Assembly: GCA_001600055.1 (NCBI GenBank)
Contig: BCIV01000011.1
Coordinates: 434,001-498,000 of the forward strand
Reading direction: 5' to 3'
Length of the DNA stretch: 64,000 bases
DNA from: Filobasidium wieringae
Lineage: Eukaryota; Basidiomycota; Tremellomycetes; Filobasidiales; Filobasidiaceae
The notes under the pieces are model-generated. The model had not been told where the DNA came from and made no database searches. It worked only from the letters and a program-made list of their open reading frames with translations. The number at the start of each line of letters is the position of its first letter. The first letter of the stretch is position 1. This document shows, piece after piece, positions 32,068 through 41,758 of this stretch. A program made the translations under genes and the position numbers.

Positions 32068-33345
32068 ATGTCTTCTCAACCATCGTCGACGACTTTCATG
32101 GACTCAGGTTCTCACAGTTTCGGAAGCCTGCTTACACGAAGCACTACACTCAGGCATGCCGGAATCGAATTCTCCTTTCTCAACGACATGCCAGAAGCTA
32201 TTTGGAATACAAGTAACTGGGTGGATCAAACTTGGATCCCCGAGAACCATCCCCTTGCGCGTATCTGAACGTGTCAAGTTGAGGATATTATGGCTGACCC
32301 GCGATCAGCTTTTCCAGGCGCAAGAGATAGAATTCAATTTACACTCCCAGGCCAATATCAAACTACCGCAAGCAGATTTTACTGCCATGGATCTTGTACG
32401 TTTGGAGATAATGCTAGAGAAGGTGAATGAAATGAGGGATGGTTCTCGAGAGCTGCAATCCGAAGGCTCGAGCGAAGCCGAATGGCGGCAAGTGATATCC
32501 CGGTTTGAAGACTTTCAAAGGCTATGGATCGGTCGGCATGATGTAGGTTGGAGCGTCCTATCCACACAGGTGCTTTACTAACCACTGTTATGCATACAGG
32601 ACTCAGCTGTCCTACAATGCCCGAACGCATTCCAAGTCCTCAAGCCAGTGACCTCCCCACCCCCAGACCGGACCATACCATCGGCTTCCGGGTCTCACAT
32701 ACTCGTATTCCCGGAGATGCGCCATCTCTTCACTGGAAGAACTTGGAGAAGCTTTACAAGCAACCTGGACTTAATTTGAGATACCAGATGAGCCAGGGTA
32801 CGCTGAGTGCTACCTTTTCATAACCGTGCATAGCTTGACGTAACTGTCCCCTTCTCCTTTCCCCGTAGAAAGCATGTTAGCTTACCCGTTCTATGTGATC
32901 GAAATTGCGTCGTACGACTCGAGGCTTCACGCAGTTCAGAATAGACTGTCAAACTCTACAGCTTACATTTTGGGGCTGCTTCACGAATTGAGGGCACAAG
33001 CCTCTGATAACGACGAGGGTCAGGAGCCGATCATGGTATTCGGAGCTATCGCTATTGGTGATCAATACGAGATCTGGGTTACGTGGGAGACCACTCCTAG
33101 CGATGCAGAAGTATTAGAAGCCGTCAGTCACAGCGATTTCTAGGTGTACCCATCCTCTCTACTGAACGTTCTGTGACTCCTTCACACAGGCGACCGCTAT
33201 GTTCCACAAATCGAGCTTCAACTCGAAACGCGGCTGTTTAGAATTTATCTCCATACAGGAAAGAATCAAGCAATGGGGGATCGACGATGTCCTTCCTTGC
33301 GTCGAAAAGTGGCTTAGTAAACTCGGTGCTGATCGATCGCCTTAA
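32068..33345 (+). CDS. Putative PD-(D/E)XK-like fungal protein (degenerate)
   Basis: A multi-exon plus-strand gene with unclear function. ATG 32068 gives MSSQPSSTTFMDSGSHSFGS and GIEFSFLNDMPEAIW. Further exons give helical LRLRILW-type sequence, TAMDLVRLEIMLEKVNEM, then LPTPRPDHTIGFRV. After an intron at about 32796-32869 the protein reads MLAYPFYVIEIASYDSRLH, followed by the helix QNRLSNSTAYILGLLHELR, IMVFGAIAIGDQYEIWVTW and, in the last exon, FHKSSFNSKRGCLEF and WLSKLGADRSP. The order RPD...GF, then a strand ending in IE, then a helix, resembles fungal PD-(D/E)XK nuclease-fold families, but the ExK lysine is Ala (EIA). An inactive member or unrelated fold is possible. Exon 1/2 splice sites are uncertain. 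Confidence 0.5.
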
Positions 33346-33877
33346 TCATATCGCTAGTTCACCCGTTTGGGTGATAGCCTACCTTAGATCGGTGATTCTG
33401 CCATATCCCGAAGAACCGCTCAGCAGTCGCCTTATGACGGAGGTATAATCGCCTCCAGCACTATAATCACAAATATGTAAGGTAAGATTAGATTCGGGTA
33501 ATAAGCTTTAGTGAACTTCGGTGGGAGGAAGGTGTCAAGGATTGTAGGGAAGAATAGGCAGAAGCTGCTCACAACGGAGAGTTTACAGTAAATCGTAATT
33601 AAGCGCAATATCCAAACCACGAATCTTGACGCACGACATGTACAAAGCAAATATCATCACGAAGAAGGAAGAGGAAGAAGGCGACAAGGGCATGGTCCTC
33701 CCAGAAAAAGATTCTTCCGACGATGCGCCCTCATCCTCTTCAGAAACTCGTGTATGACTCATTATATGCTAACAAAGGTAAATATACAGTGAAGGAGAAG
33801 GGTATCCATGGTGAACGGTATTAAGCCTTGTAGTGGTTTGTAATCCTCGGTATGACTCTGTGAGGCTGGAGCATTGC
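33346..33877. other. Intergenic with weak hydrophobic ORFs
   Basis: This 532-bp stretch contains two minus-strand frames. One starts at ATG 33760 (MSHTRVSEEDEGASSEES). The other (33432-33650) is hydrophobic (YYPNLILPYIFVIIVLEA). They could be parts of one small membrane protein, but I found no convincing splice joining them, so no gene is called. Confidence 0.3.
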
Positions 33878-35450
33878 TCATTCCTTTTCTCTCCAGACCG
33901 CCTCATACAACTGGGCAGCACTTCCGATCAAGAAACCCCATGATCCTATGTCCGTCCGTCGCGATCAGTCTAGATACAGCAACACTGAGACGGCCGACGA
34001 AATGCTCACCCCAGAAAGTAGAGATCGCGCTGTTCTTGACCCATCGATCTTGAGTACTGTAACCCATTGCTCCGCAGATCATGAAACCGAAACTTCCCAC
34101 CAGGTTCCAGAACCCGACTGTTTTTCGCCACACTCGGTCAGCTCGTATCGAACGGTCAAGAGACGAAGAGGTACTTACTGTGCCAGCCGAGATCTTTTAG
34201 GTTGGGGAGGTACCATTTCTTCTGAACCTCTATCATGAGGATTAGGGAAGAGATGATGAACCCTGTTCCTCCCAGTACTATTTACCCGTTCGAGCTTCAT
34301 TTCAGCTCCGTAACGAAGGGAGCTTAAAGAGAACCTAGGGACTGACCTTGAGGACTCCAGAAGAAAACGTCTATGATGGCTTTACTACCTCCCGTCGGGA
34401 ATCCAGGGATCACGCCGGGTAACCCAGTACTTGGCGATCAAACAAGGAGAAAACAATCAGGGTCGAGTTCGGTCATCGTGCTTGGAGAGTGGAGGGAATG
34501 CTCACATCGTCGATACCCAGAAGACCGTCGCAGCGAACAACTGAACCAGAGCTGCGTCGTATCCCAGATCTCTCCAGAGTGGTTTACCCCTACAAAAGCC
34601 AGCCGATCTTTAATCAACGTCTTGTGGGTTGTGCTCACGCGGAGATAGAACGTACCACCAAACGAATCCTCTTTCTTCTTTCGGAAGCCCGATCGTCCTA
34701 GAAGCAAGTCCCTTTTCGGAAGCCTCCGAACCAGCGAGAGAAGCGGTTTCTGGAAACTTGTGATCCGTTTGGAAGAGGTGTGAAACCGATTCTCCGAATC
34801 CCGTTTCTCTCCCCCTGATCACGCAGTATCAAACGATCAGGAAGGTGAAACTGCGGACAGGAAAAGGTACGGACGAACCGATTCAGGGCTTCAACGACCA
34901 TTAGGTAACTACCGACTTCGAAGATCGTTCCTCCGATGAATGCTAGGGCGGCGGAGGTTTTGTAATAGACTGTATCTAGGGTATCGTTTTCGTTGATATA
35001 CCCTAGGTAGAGGGGGAGCATTACGGTGAATCCTGTGTGGAAAGGAAATCAGTCCCTTGTCGACATGGCGCGATGATTAGAGGTAGTAATCTCACCGTTG
35101 ATCACCCAGACTATACTACCCAGTACAAACGTCACAGCAAGCCAGAAAGAGATATCAAGCTTCAAATGCGGTTTGAACTCCGATTCCACCGTCTTCACTC
35201 TCAGCTGTAGTCCTGTTGGTTCCGCAGCGATCTTGCCAGGTACCGGTGCATGATGCTCGATACGATGCGTCTTGAGTGCATAACGACCTTTTCTTGCCTT
35301 TCGGGAATGATACTTCAAGCTAGAAGCATGAGCGATGCCGGACTTTGTATTGAAGCTCGTGCTTTGGAGATGAGCGTTCCCGGTTGTGGGATAAAACACC
35401 CGTTTGTGTAGAGGATGGGAGTACTCCGTCGAGTCAACTTTGAACGTCAT
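33878..35450 (-). CDS. Fungal multipass membrane protein of unknown function
   Basis: ATG 35448-35450 begins a hydrophilic N-terminus rich in His/Lys/Arg. Transmembrane segments follow: LDISFWLAVTFVLGSIVWVI (35100-35160), ALAFIGGTIFEVGSYLMVVE (34900-34960), a segment encoded around 34510-34580, then after introns TGLPGVIPGFPTGGSKA and a stretch containing VFFWSPQVLG and GTGFIISSLILMIEVQ (34240-34400), VGFWNLVGSFGFMICGAMGY (34040-34110), and a last exon with DIGSWGFLIGSAAQLYEAV and stop 33878-33880. I recognise this as a widespread fungal integral membrane family (TGLPGVIP...DVFFW and FWNL.G signatures) with no established function. About six introns. It probably has five or six membrane helices. 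Confidence 0.7.
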
Positions 35451-35622
35451 GATGGGAGTAGTGAAGAGGTGGATATGAACGAGTGTTCTGCTGTCATACT
35501 GGTTTCATTCGACGAGGTCAAGAACGAATTGAGAATCGATGAATCCTTGAAATCTTGGTTGAACGGGAATCATCTCTATATTTGGATACATTATTCACAC
35601 CGGATTTAGATCATTACGTCAT

Positions 35623-36585
35623 CTACTGGCAAGCTGCAGATGCGACGCCTGCTGCCCATAGAGTGGCAAACAAGGCGACGCCTGCTGCTTTGCCTGCGGA
35701 CATGGATGCTGCACCACTCTCCTGGACGCTGTTGTTTCCATCTGCACCGTAGGAGTTATCATTCGCTTCTGTACGGTTGGTAGCACGGATGTCATCCATA
35801 TACCTCTGGATGGCTGTGATGTCGGTCTTGACATTCGCGATGTCGTCTTCCTTGTATTTGTTCCACTTGGCTTTATCCCAGAACTTGGTGATGGCGTCAA
35901 GATGCTCCTTGAGATCACTCAATACCTTCTTTCCTCCATGGCTCTTGACCTTCTTGAAGTTTTTGTACACCACGTAAACGTAGTCACGATGGTACGCTCT
36001 GGCGAGATAAAACGCCTGTTTCCCAGCCTTCTTCCCGGCCTTTGTTTTAGGCAGAACTCGCCAGTGATCGATCGTTTTGTTTGCGTTATTGAACAAGGGT
36101 GTGACCACTTCGGCGAACCAGTTCTCAGCTGGACTTAGGAGAATTAGAACATTTGCCCCTGAACCAATATAACTACCGCTCAGCTTCGGTTGACCACCCC
36201 TATTGCCTCCCGGCTTTTTACTCCCACTACCCTTTCCTAGTCCAGTCCCTCTACCTCCTCCACCACCGCTACTACCTCTACCACCACCGCCGCCACCTTT
36301 GGGATCGCGCTTAGACACGTCGAGCGATTCCGTCTCCTCCTCCCCGTCGGAGGAATCAAAGTCCCAGTCTATGCCCCATTCAGGTTCGTCATCCACGTCC
36401 GCATCTGCGATTGCGAGAGAATCTTCAGGTTCATAAGATCCCAGGGAACCGAAGGAGGCTGCTGTTTCTGATGAGAGCGAAGGGGCCCTGAAAGTCGTCA
36501 TGGTTGTTCCGGTCGCGGCTGAATAAACTGTTGATATTACGGATGCGGTTGACGCAGTTGTGGTAAGCACGCTAAGACCAGCCAT
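35623..36585 (-). CDS. Orphan secreted, possibly GPI-anchored protein
   Basis: A single open frame; the first ATG is 36583-36585 (MAGLSVLTTTASTASVIST), because the upstream codon at 36621 is TTG. I do not recognise the protein. The N-terminus is Thr/Ser/Ala-rich and weakly hydrophobic, possibly a signal sequence. An acidic stretch (EPEWGIDWDFDSSDGEEE) ends in VSKRDPK, a likely Kex2 dibasic site, followed by a Gly-rich linker (GGGGGGRGSSGGGGG). A basic globular domain of about 160 residues contains NVLILLSPAENWFAEVV, YLARAYHRDYVYVVYKNF and ITKFWDKAKWNKYKEDD, with two NxT/S sequons. The C-terminus has small residues (ESGAASMSAG) then a hydrophobic tail (VALFATLWAAGVASAACQ), like a GPI-attachment signal. 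It overlaps no other credible gene. Confidence 0.6.
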   Translation of the reverse strand: MAGLSVLTTTASTASVISTVYSAATGTTMTTFRAPSLSSETAASFGSLGSYEPEDSLAIADADVDDEPEWGIDWDFDSSDGEEETESLDVSKRDPKGGGGGGRGSSGGGGGRGTGLGKGSGSKKPGGNRGGQPKLSGSYIGSGANVLILLSPAENWFAEVVTPLFNNANKTIDHWRVLPKTKAGKKAGKQAFYLARAYHRDYVYVVYKNFKKVKSHGGKKVLSDLKEHLDAITKFWDKAKWNKYKEDDIANVKTDITAIQRYMDDIRATNRTEANDNSYGADGNNSVQESGAASMSAGKAAGVALFATLWAAGVASAACQ

Positions 36586-38211
36586 GATGGAAGTACGATA
36601 ACGTGTTACCTTGAAAGCCAATGGTATGAATCAGAATCATAGAAATTGAGCGTTTGCTCTGTACTATATATGTTTTCAGCAATCGCGCGCCTTTGGGTTT
36701 ATGAAAGGAACGACCGGTTGACGCGATAATCGCGTATGATGATGTTCCCTGGCTGCTTCTTGTACTCTAATTCTTCGTAAAATCTCCCTTTTGGGTAATC
36801 GACGAAGGTTTCGTTTTCAGCAATCATCAGGGCAGTTTACGATGTCCTGCTTTCGACATTATGCTTGCGCCTGGACCTCCGAGGCGCAAATATCCCGATC
36901 TGCGATAAGACAGCTTCAGCAGAAGCAGTCGGAAACGCTAAAATTCGATCCCGCCAGCTGTATCTACATCCACTACGGATGATGTACACTCGAATGGCTT
37001 GACCGATGTCGTCACCGTTCTTAAATGATGAAAGGAAGCATTTGTAGATCTAGCCCGGTCGGCCGAGAAAAGTCCGGCCAACAGGTGCTCATTTCCCGGT
37101 CACATTCCAGACGATGCAGGACAAATGCAAGCGCTCTTCCCGAGATATGTGGTACAAGGTGCATAGTGGGATTTTTATACCCTTAATGCGTTTGGATAAG
37201 GCAAACTTCGAAGCCGCCCGACGCAAAGGCGCATGGGAAATGGCTTGTCTGAAAATACACAGAACTATGTCTAGATTCTTTTTGGCATCTTGCTGAAACG
37301 ATCAGCTACATGCTAGCACTTAGGGCAAAGACAAGGTACACATGGAGGGTGGTACGCTCACGTTGTGCTTGCTAGGCAATAGGGTCAGGTTACATAATGA
37401 ATACGTCATGGACTAGCGAGATGGAGGGCGCAGGACTCGATGAACGCGCCGTTTGTTACCACAAGGTGCGGTTGTAGTGGGTACTTTACAAGTGTCCTTG
37501 ACAATTAGAATTGGTGGCTTAGCTAACCACCAATTTGGAAGTACTGTTAGAGTCCATTGTTCTCTTTAGAGCATTGTTGACACCTGGTTCCTTCTTTAAG
37601 GTCTTAGGGTCGGTACTTTTTGACAGGTAGAGTTGTTCACTTTTTGATGAGAGACGGAAGGTCGTGCGACTCATGGTTTTTCCGTCAGTCTTGTCGAGAC
37701 TATGATCGATATCATCCGAGGTTCTTTTCCGTTTCTTTATGCACCTGCTTTTCTCTTTCAAACCGTACCTAATACATTGGTCGCGATTGAAGCTAGAGGA
37801 GTCAGCAAGCTGACCGAGAAAGAGGAATCTAGACTACCGAGCGGGATGCCAATGTCAGAGAAGACAGCCCGCAATCGACGCGCGTTAGATAGACATTGAG
37901 ACGCAGATATAGTGTACGTAGACTATAGCTCATGAGATAATATGATGCCATCAAGACACATAGATCTAGAACCCCTTTCCCTGTAGCTCGTTCCGAATCC
38001 ACCTATGAAAGGAGCGACTGCCTCATATTGCGCTGACATGGGGTGGCCCAGGCGCTTCTCTCGGTAAGATTCCCACCAAGAATCATTTTGCGCAGGAAGG
38101 GACAAGCTGACTATCCAGAAGTAGGTCTGGGATTGAGTAAACACGGAATCGACCAGGTGATCACAAACTTTGATTTTGAGCGGATGAACATAGATGATCA
38201 CATTTTGTGCT
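36586..38211. other. Gene-poor stretch, no supported gene
   Basis: About 1.6 kb without a supported gene. Several frames of 60-110 codons exist on both strands, but most lack an ATG or composition bias. The best candidate is a minus-strand Lys/Ser-rich frame at 37519-37761 with no proper start. There are no terminal repeats or transposase-like motifs. It may be a decayed or lineage-specific region. Confidence 0.4.
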
Positions 38212-38634
38212 CTATCGTGATGAGCGACATCGTTTTGGATCGTATACAAGGACTTCACAAGGGACGCCAGATGATACTGGTGACTCTTTTGTTTGTAGGT
38301 TCTTATTGATTGCCCCTCCTACAAGTGCCGCCAGTGGTAGAACCATAACCGCGAGTGCTGAAGCTCCAACTGGCTTCTGACTAGCTTGCCAGCTGGGAGT
38401 CGACCGGTTTTGCTTGGCAGGTTGAATTGCGGGTGAGACGTAATTCGATCCTGTCAAATCGATAGTCGTCCTTGACCCGGTAGCGGAATCGGAGATGGTT
38501 ATGGAGAGACGTGACTGATCCTCACTTTCGCTTTCTTTCGAGCTCGGTAACCATGAAGAGGAGCTATAGGCTGAGCTATATGAGTTTCCCGTTCCAATGT
38601 TAGAAGTACCATAAACCACATTGGACAGGAACAC
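38212..38634 (-). CDS. Orphan Ser-rich protein fragment with C-terminal hydrophobic segment
   Basis: An open minus-strand frame without an ATG (first codon used is GTG), so either an upstream exon is missing or this is a relic. It encodes a Ser-rich region (NSYSSAYSSSSWLPSSKESE), a Thr/Ser segment (ITISDSATGSRTTIDLTGSN), and a hydrophobic stretch SALAVMVLPLAALVGGAI followed by a polar tail. This resembles the C-terminal half of fungal Ser/Thr-rich, membrane- or wall-anchored proteins. No family is recognised. Confidence 0.35.
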   Translation of the reverse strand: MFLSNVVYGTSNIGTGNSYSSAYSSSSWLPSSKESESEDQSRLSITISDSATGSRTTIDLTGSNYVSPAIQPAKQNRSTPSWQASQKPVGASALAVMVLPLAALVGGAINKNLQTKESPVSSGVPCEVLVYDPKRCRSSR

Positions 38635-39081
38635 GGAGGAAAGTGAACGAATAGACCAAGCTCGATTGTCACTTATTGGTCAGTACATTGATACGTTCTG
38701 CAGTACGATCGTCCGTTCCTCTTTATCTTTGATGGTTCTGCTTCGCCTTGCATGGTTCTGGACAAAGGAAGAGTTACGAAATATTGCGCGAGTCGAATTC
38801 CGCGCCTTTCCTGACCATTCCGCTCATTCCGATGTCTCTTATAAACTTCGGTATTGCGAAGATGCATAAGATGTTTTCTGGTTTCCTAAGGAACTGCGGG
38901 AATTCGTGATGGTATGACCGACATGGTTTTGCAAGCAGGCGGAGACACAAGATACCTTTTCACGTGCAGATATTGATCAAGTGTTTAAGATCCTAAAGTG
39001 ACATGATAAACGTTCAATGTTATCACGCAATCAGTCTAAGTTCCGTTGCATTCTACAATCTACAATCATATTCTAGACGTT
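38635..39081. other. Intergenic, nothing recognised
   Basis: 447 bp with no exon, RNA or repeat that I can support. It probably includes the missing 5' part of the preceding minus-strand gene, if that gene is intact. Confidence 0.4.
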
Positions 39082-39726
39082 CTAGCAAGCATTTACAGCG
39101 ACGTAAAGTATCCCGGCTGCAACGAAACAGTTGCGCCACCCTGCAAGTACATCCGTTTTCCCTGCAGCGCTTTCCTGCCCTACGAACTGATCGTACGTGC
39201 TCTTGATGCCCAGGACGCATGTACAATGCTCCTCCCATGAGGGATCGATTCCCTTAGCAATAGTTGTAGCATTGGCTATACACCCCTTGGCGATCCCGGT
39301 CACCTCATGAGCATCCTTCGCGCCCTCTAGAACTTTGTTCCTCTCCGAAAACCGTTTCAGAACGTCCGCCGCCTGCTTTCGATCGGTTCTAGCGACCGCC
39401 ACCGACAGATCTTTGTTCAAGCCATCAAACTCGGCCCTTTCACGTTCATTCCACAACTCGCGGAAAGGCTTGTTCGTGGATTGCGGTCTCTTGGGCTTGG
39501 GCTTGTGCTTGCGCCTTTCGAGATTTCTTTCCTTCACGCTGACCGAAGTGGTCAACATCAAAATTCGAGCCGAGGTTGTTGTAGGAGAAGAAGCGATAGA
39601 GACAGTCACACTGGTAACAGTTGGTTGTGATGTGCTTCCGGTGAGGGTGAGAATAGGAGGGATCACTCCGACGTAACTAGAAGGAGTCACTTCGAGATAA
39701 CTAGGAGACATACTTGAGAAAGACAT
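39082..39726 (-). CDS. Orphan 214-residue protein, possibly secreted
   Basis: A single exon from ATG 39724-39726 to stop 39082-39084. No family is recognised. The N-terminal 70 residues are Ser/Thr/Val/Pro-rich (SSYVGVIPPILTLTGSTSQ) and end in a strongly basic run (ERNLERRKHKPKPKRP) that contains dibasic processing sites. The middle is helical and charged (RELWNERERAEFDGLNKDL, ADVLKRFSERNKVLEG). The C-terminal part has five Cys residues (GCIAN, HCTCVLG, NCFVAAG and the final Cys), suggesting disulfides in a secreted protein. The layout (Ser/Thr-rich N-terminus, dibasic site, charged domain, short hydrophobic C-terminus) parallels the orphan gene at 35623-36585, although I see no clear sequence match. 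Confidence 0.55.
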   Translation of the reverse strand: MSFSSMSPSYLEVTPSSYVGVIPPILTLTGSTSQPTVTSVTVSIASSPTTTSARILMLTTSVSVKERNLERRKHKPKPKRPQSTNKPFRELWNERERAEFDGLNKDLSVAVARTDRKQAADVLKRFSERNKVLEGAKDAHEVTGIAKGCIANATTIAKGIDPSWEEHCTCVLGIKSTYDQFVGQESAAGKTDVLAGWRNCFVAAGILYVAVNAC

Positions 39727-40118
39727 TGTATGGTTTGATAAGAATTGAAAGAGGTGGGAGGGTGCCGAAGGTCAATCTCCCACAGTGATGAACACGATCC
39801 TCAACCTTATCAAAACCCTCGCCCTTATATCCTTTTCTGCAGCGCGACGTTCCTCTCATCATCACGACATGAGGCCATAAGAGCGATCATCTGGCCACTG
39901 ACCACGACATCATCAAATAAAAGGAACTTCTGATTCTCACGTGAACCTGACCCTCGAAAAGAGAGCGCCGTATCGCATCATCCACTCGCCAAAGCCCAAG
40001 AAACCCGCGTTGAGAAAAGGCATGTATGCGATGCGACCGGACAATCATGCTCGAGCCCAAAAGAAGAACAAGTGGATCGTAAAACGGAAGAGGATTTCTA
40101 TTGATACCCTGATCGAGT
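39727..40118. other. Intergenic between orphan gene and ERG6
   Basis: This 392-bp region holds the promoter of the orphan gene and the ERG6 3' UTR. A TTCTCACGTGAACC element (CACGTG core near 39936-39949) lies in it. No gene was found. Confidence 0.4.
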
Positions 40119-41758
40119 CTAGTTCTCGGCGGGCTACGAGTGTGACAGTCCTTTGATCAGTGAGAGTTCACAAGCACGGATGAGGATCGATTGCTCACCT
40201 TCCTGACGATCCACAAGGCCATAGGACTGTCGACAGAAACAAAATCCCCATCACGTCGATCAGCTCTCGTCCCCCCTGACAAAATCCTGAACGCCCCAAA
40301 CGCCCCGGGACGACACTCACGTGAACAACTTGCTCTGTCCTCCCTTGACCAAAGCGTTCCCGGCCGTCTTGAGGTCCTCACCGACGCTGTAAGTTCCCTT
40401 GGGGACCATCCCGACCTTTTCGAGACACCAGACCACGTTCTGAGTGACGGCGGCTCCCATACGGGAAGTCCTCCAGCAGGTGAAGGCTGTCGGTTGAACG
40501 ATATAGGATCGGGTCAGTTTCCGAATTCACCTGGTCACGGGGGGATGGGGGGGGGGGGACGTACCATCCCAAAGCGTCTGAGCCTTACGAATATCACCCT
40601 CCAAGGGGTAATACCAAGGCACGTGATCCTCACGCTCTGCCAGATCTTCTTCCAATTCGATGGTGAATCCGACCTTTTTCAGGGCCTGACGAGCGTTATC
40701 GTACGACCTCATCTCGGGGATCCCATCGCCCAGTTCGATATCGTGACAGATCTGCCTGTGGACGGGGTTGGAGGGGTCGTATCTGCCGCCATGCGAACGA
40801 TCGGAGGAGGGCGAGGGTTTCAGTACGGGAAAGGGAAGAGGGGAGAGGAAAGGAGGACTGACCGGTCGGTCATGACCCATTCGTAGACACCGAAAACACC
40901 GCCTGGCTTGAGGATCTTGAAGATCTCACCATAGATCCCTTCGAACGAAGGAGCATGACAGGTCGCCTCGATCGCGTAGACTATCCGAACGCACGCATCA
41001 GTCGAGTCGAGAACCAAGCCGAAACGCAACCCCCCCCCGCCAACTGACCCGCATCGAAACTGTTCTCCCCAAACTGTTCGCTGAGCTTCATAAAGTCTCC
41101 CTTCCTGAAATCGACGAGATGGCTCAGGCCAGCCTTGGCGGTGTATTTCCTCGCACGGGCGATTTGGAAATCGTTATTGTTCACTCCGGTGATGGAGGCG
41201 TCGGTGAAATGGGCGATCTGACGGGCAGGTCCTCCGACCCCGCATCCGACGTCGAGGACTTTCATCCCCTTTTTGAGCCCGATTTGGGCCGCGAGGTAGT
41301 GTTCGTGACGAGCGAGCTGTGCGGAGCGGAGCGAGCGGTCGGTTGGGGCGTCAATCCAAGAAGACTCTGGGACTTACGGATTGGAGGAAACCTTCTCCCT
41401 TGAAGAAACGGGAGAAATGGAACGAAGTTCCCCACCCGTACTCGTACAGCTCGGTAGCTCCATCATAGTATCCTACATGCACCAGCCCATCCATCAGATC
41501 CGTTTCCTCACACGGACATCCCTAGCTCGATCACAAGGACTGACCGTTGACGACATCAGTATACTGATCCAACCTGTTGTTCTTATCGACCTCGGTATCA
41601 TTGGCCGAATCCTTCGTCCAGAAATTACTGTACTGGCTCGTCCTCGCTTCCGACCTCAGGTCACCCCCCTGAGCGGGCTTGGTACCGTTCGTGGCGGGGA
41701 TGGTCTTGTGGGCGGAGGCGGGGAGGGTTTTGCCGTTGATCTGAGTGACGACGGACAT
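40119..41758 (-). CDS. ERG6: Sterol 24-C-methyltransferase Erg6
   Basis: S-adenosylmethionine-dependent methyltransferase that methylates C-24 of zymosterol or lanosterol in ergosterol synthesis, on ER or lipid droplets. ATG 41756-41758 gives a hydrophilic N-terminus, [15 protein letters not shown] and [10 protein letters not shown]. Later exons give the [18 protein letters not shown] substrate loop, [17 protein letters not shown], the SAM-binding motif [49 protein letters not shown] and [17 protein letters not shown]. The C-terminal exons have [37 protein letters not shown] and [12 protein letters not shown]. The final intron is 40134-40198, giving KPAEN and stop 40119-40121. There are about nine introns. 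One intron donor lies beside a 12-base G/C run (40547-40558). Confidence 0.93.
40547..40558. repeat. 12-base G homopolymer in an ERG6 intron
   Basis: Twelve consecutive G on the plus strand, preceded by GGGGGGAT. On the coding strand this is a poly-C run that starts only six bases into the intron after the GTACGT donor (40564). Such runs are prone to length variation and sequencing error. Confidence 0.8.

Noticed and set aside
33432..33760. Two short minus-strand frames with a hydrophobic stretch
   Set aside because: I tried to join them as one small membrane protein but found no GT-AG pair of reasonable length that keeps the frame.
37519..37761. Minus-strand Lys/Ser-rich frame in the gene-poor island
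   Set aside because: It lacks an ATG at its start and no upstream exon could be joined; kept only as a note in the region description.
36586..38211. Possible transposon remnant
   Set aside because: No terminal repeats, target-site duplication, reverse transcriptase or transposase motif is visible.
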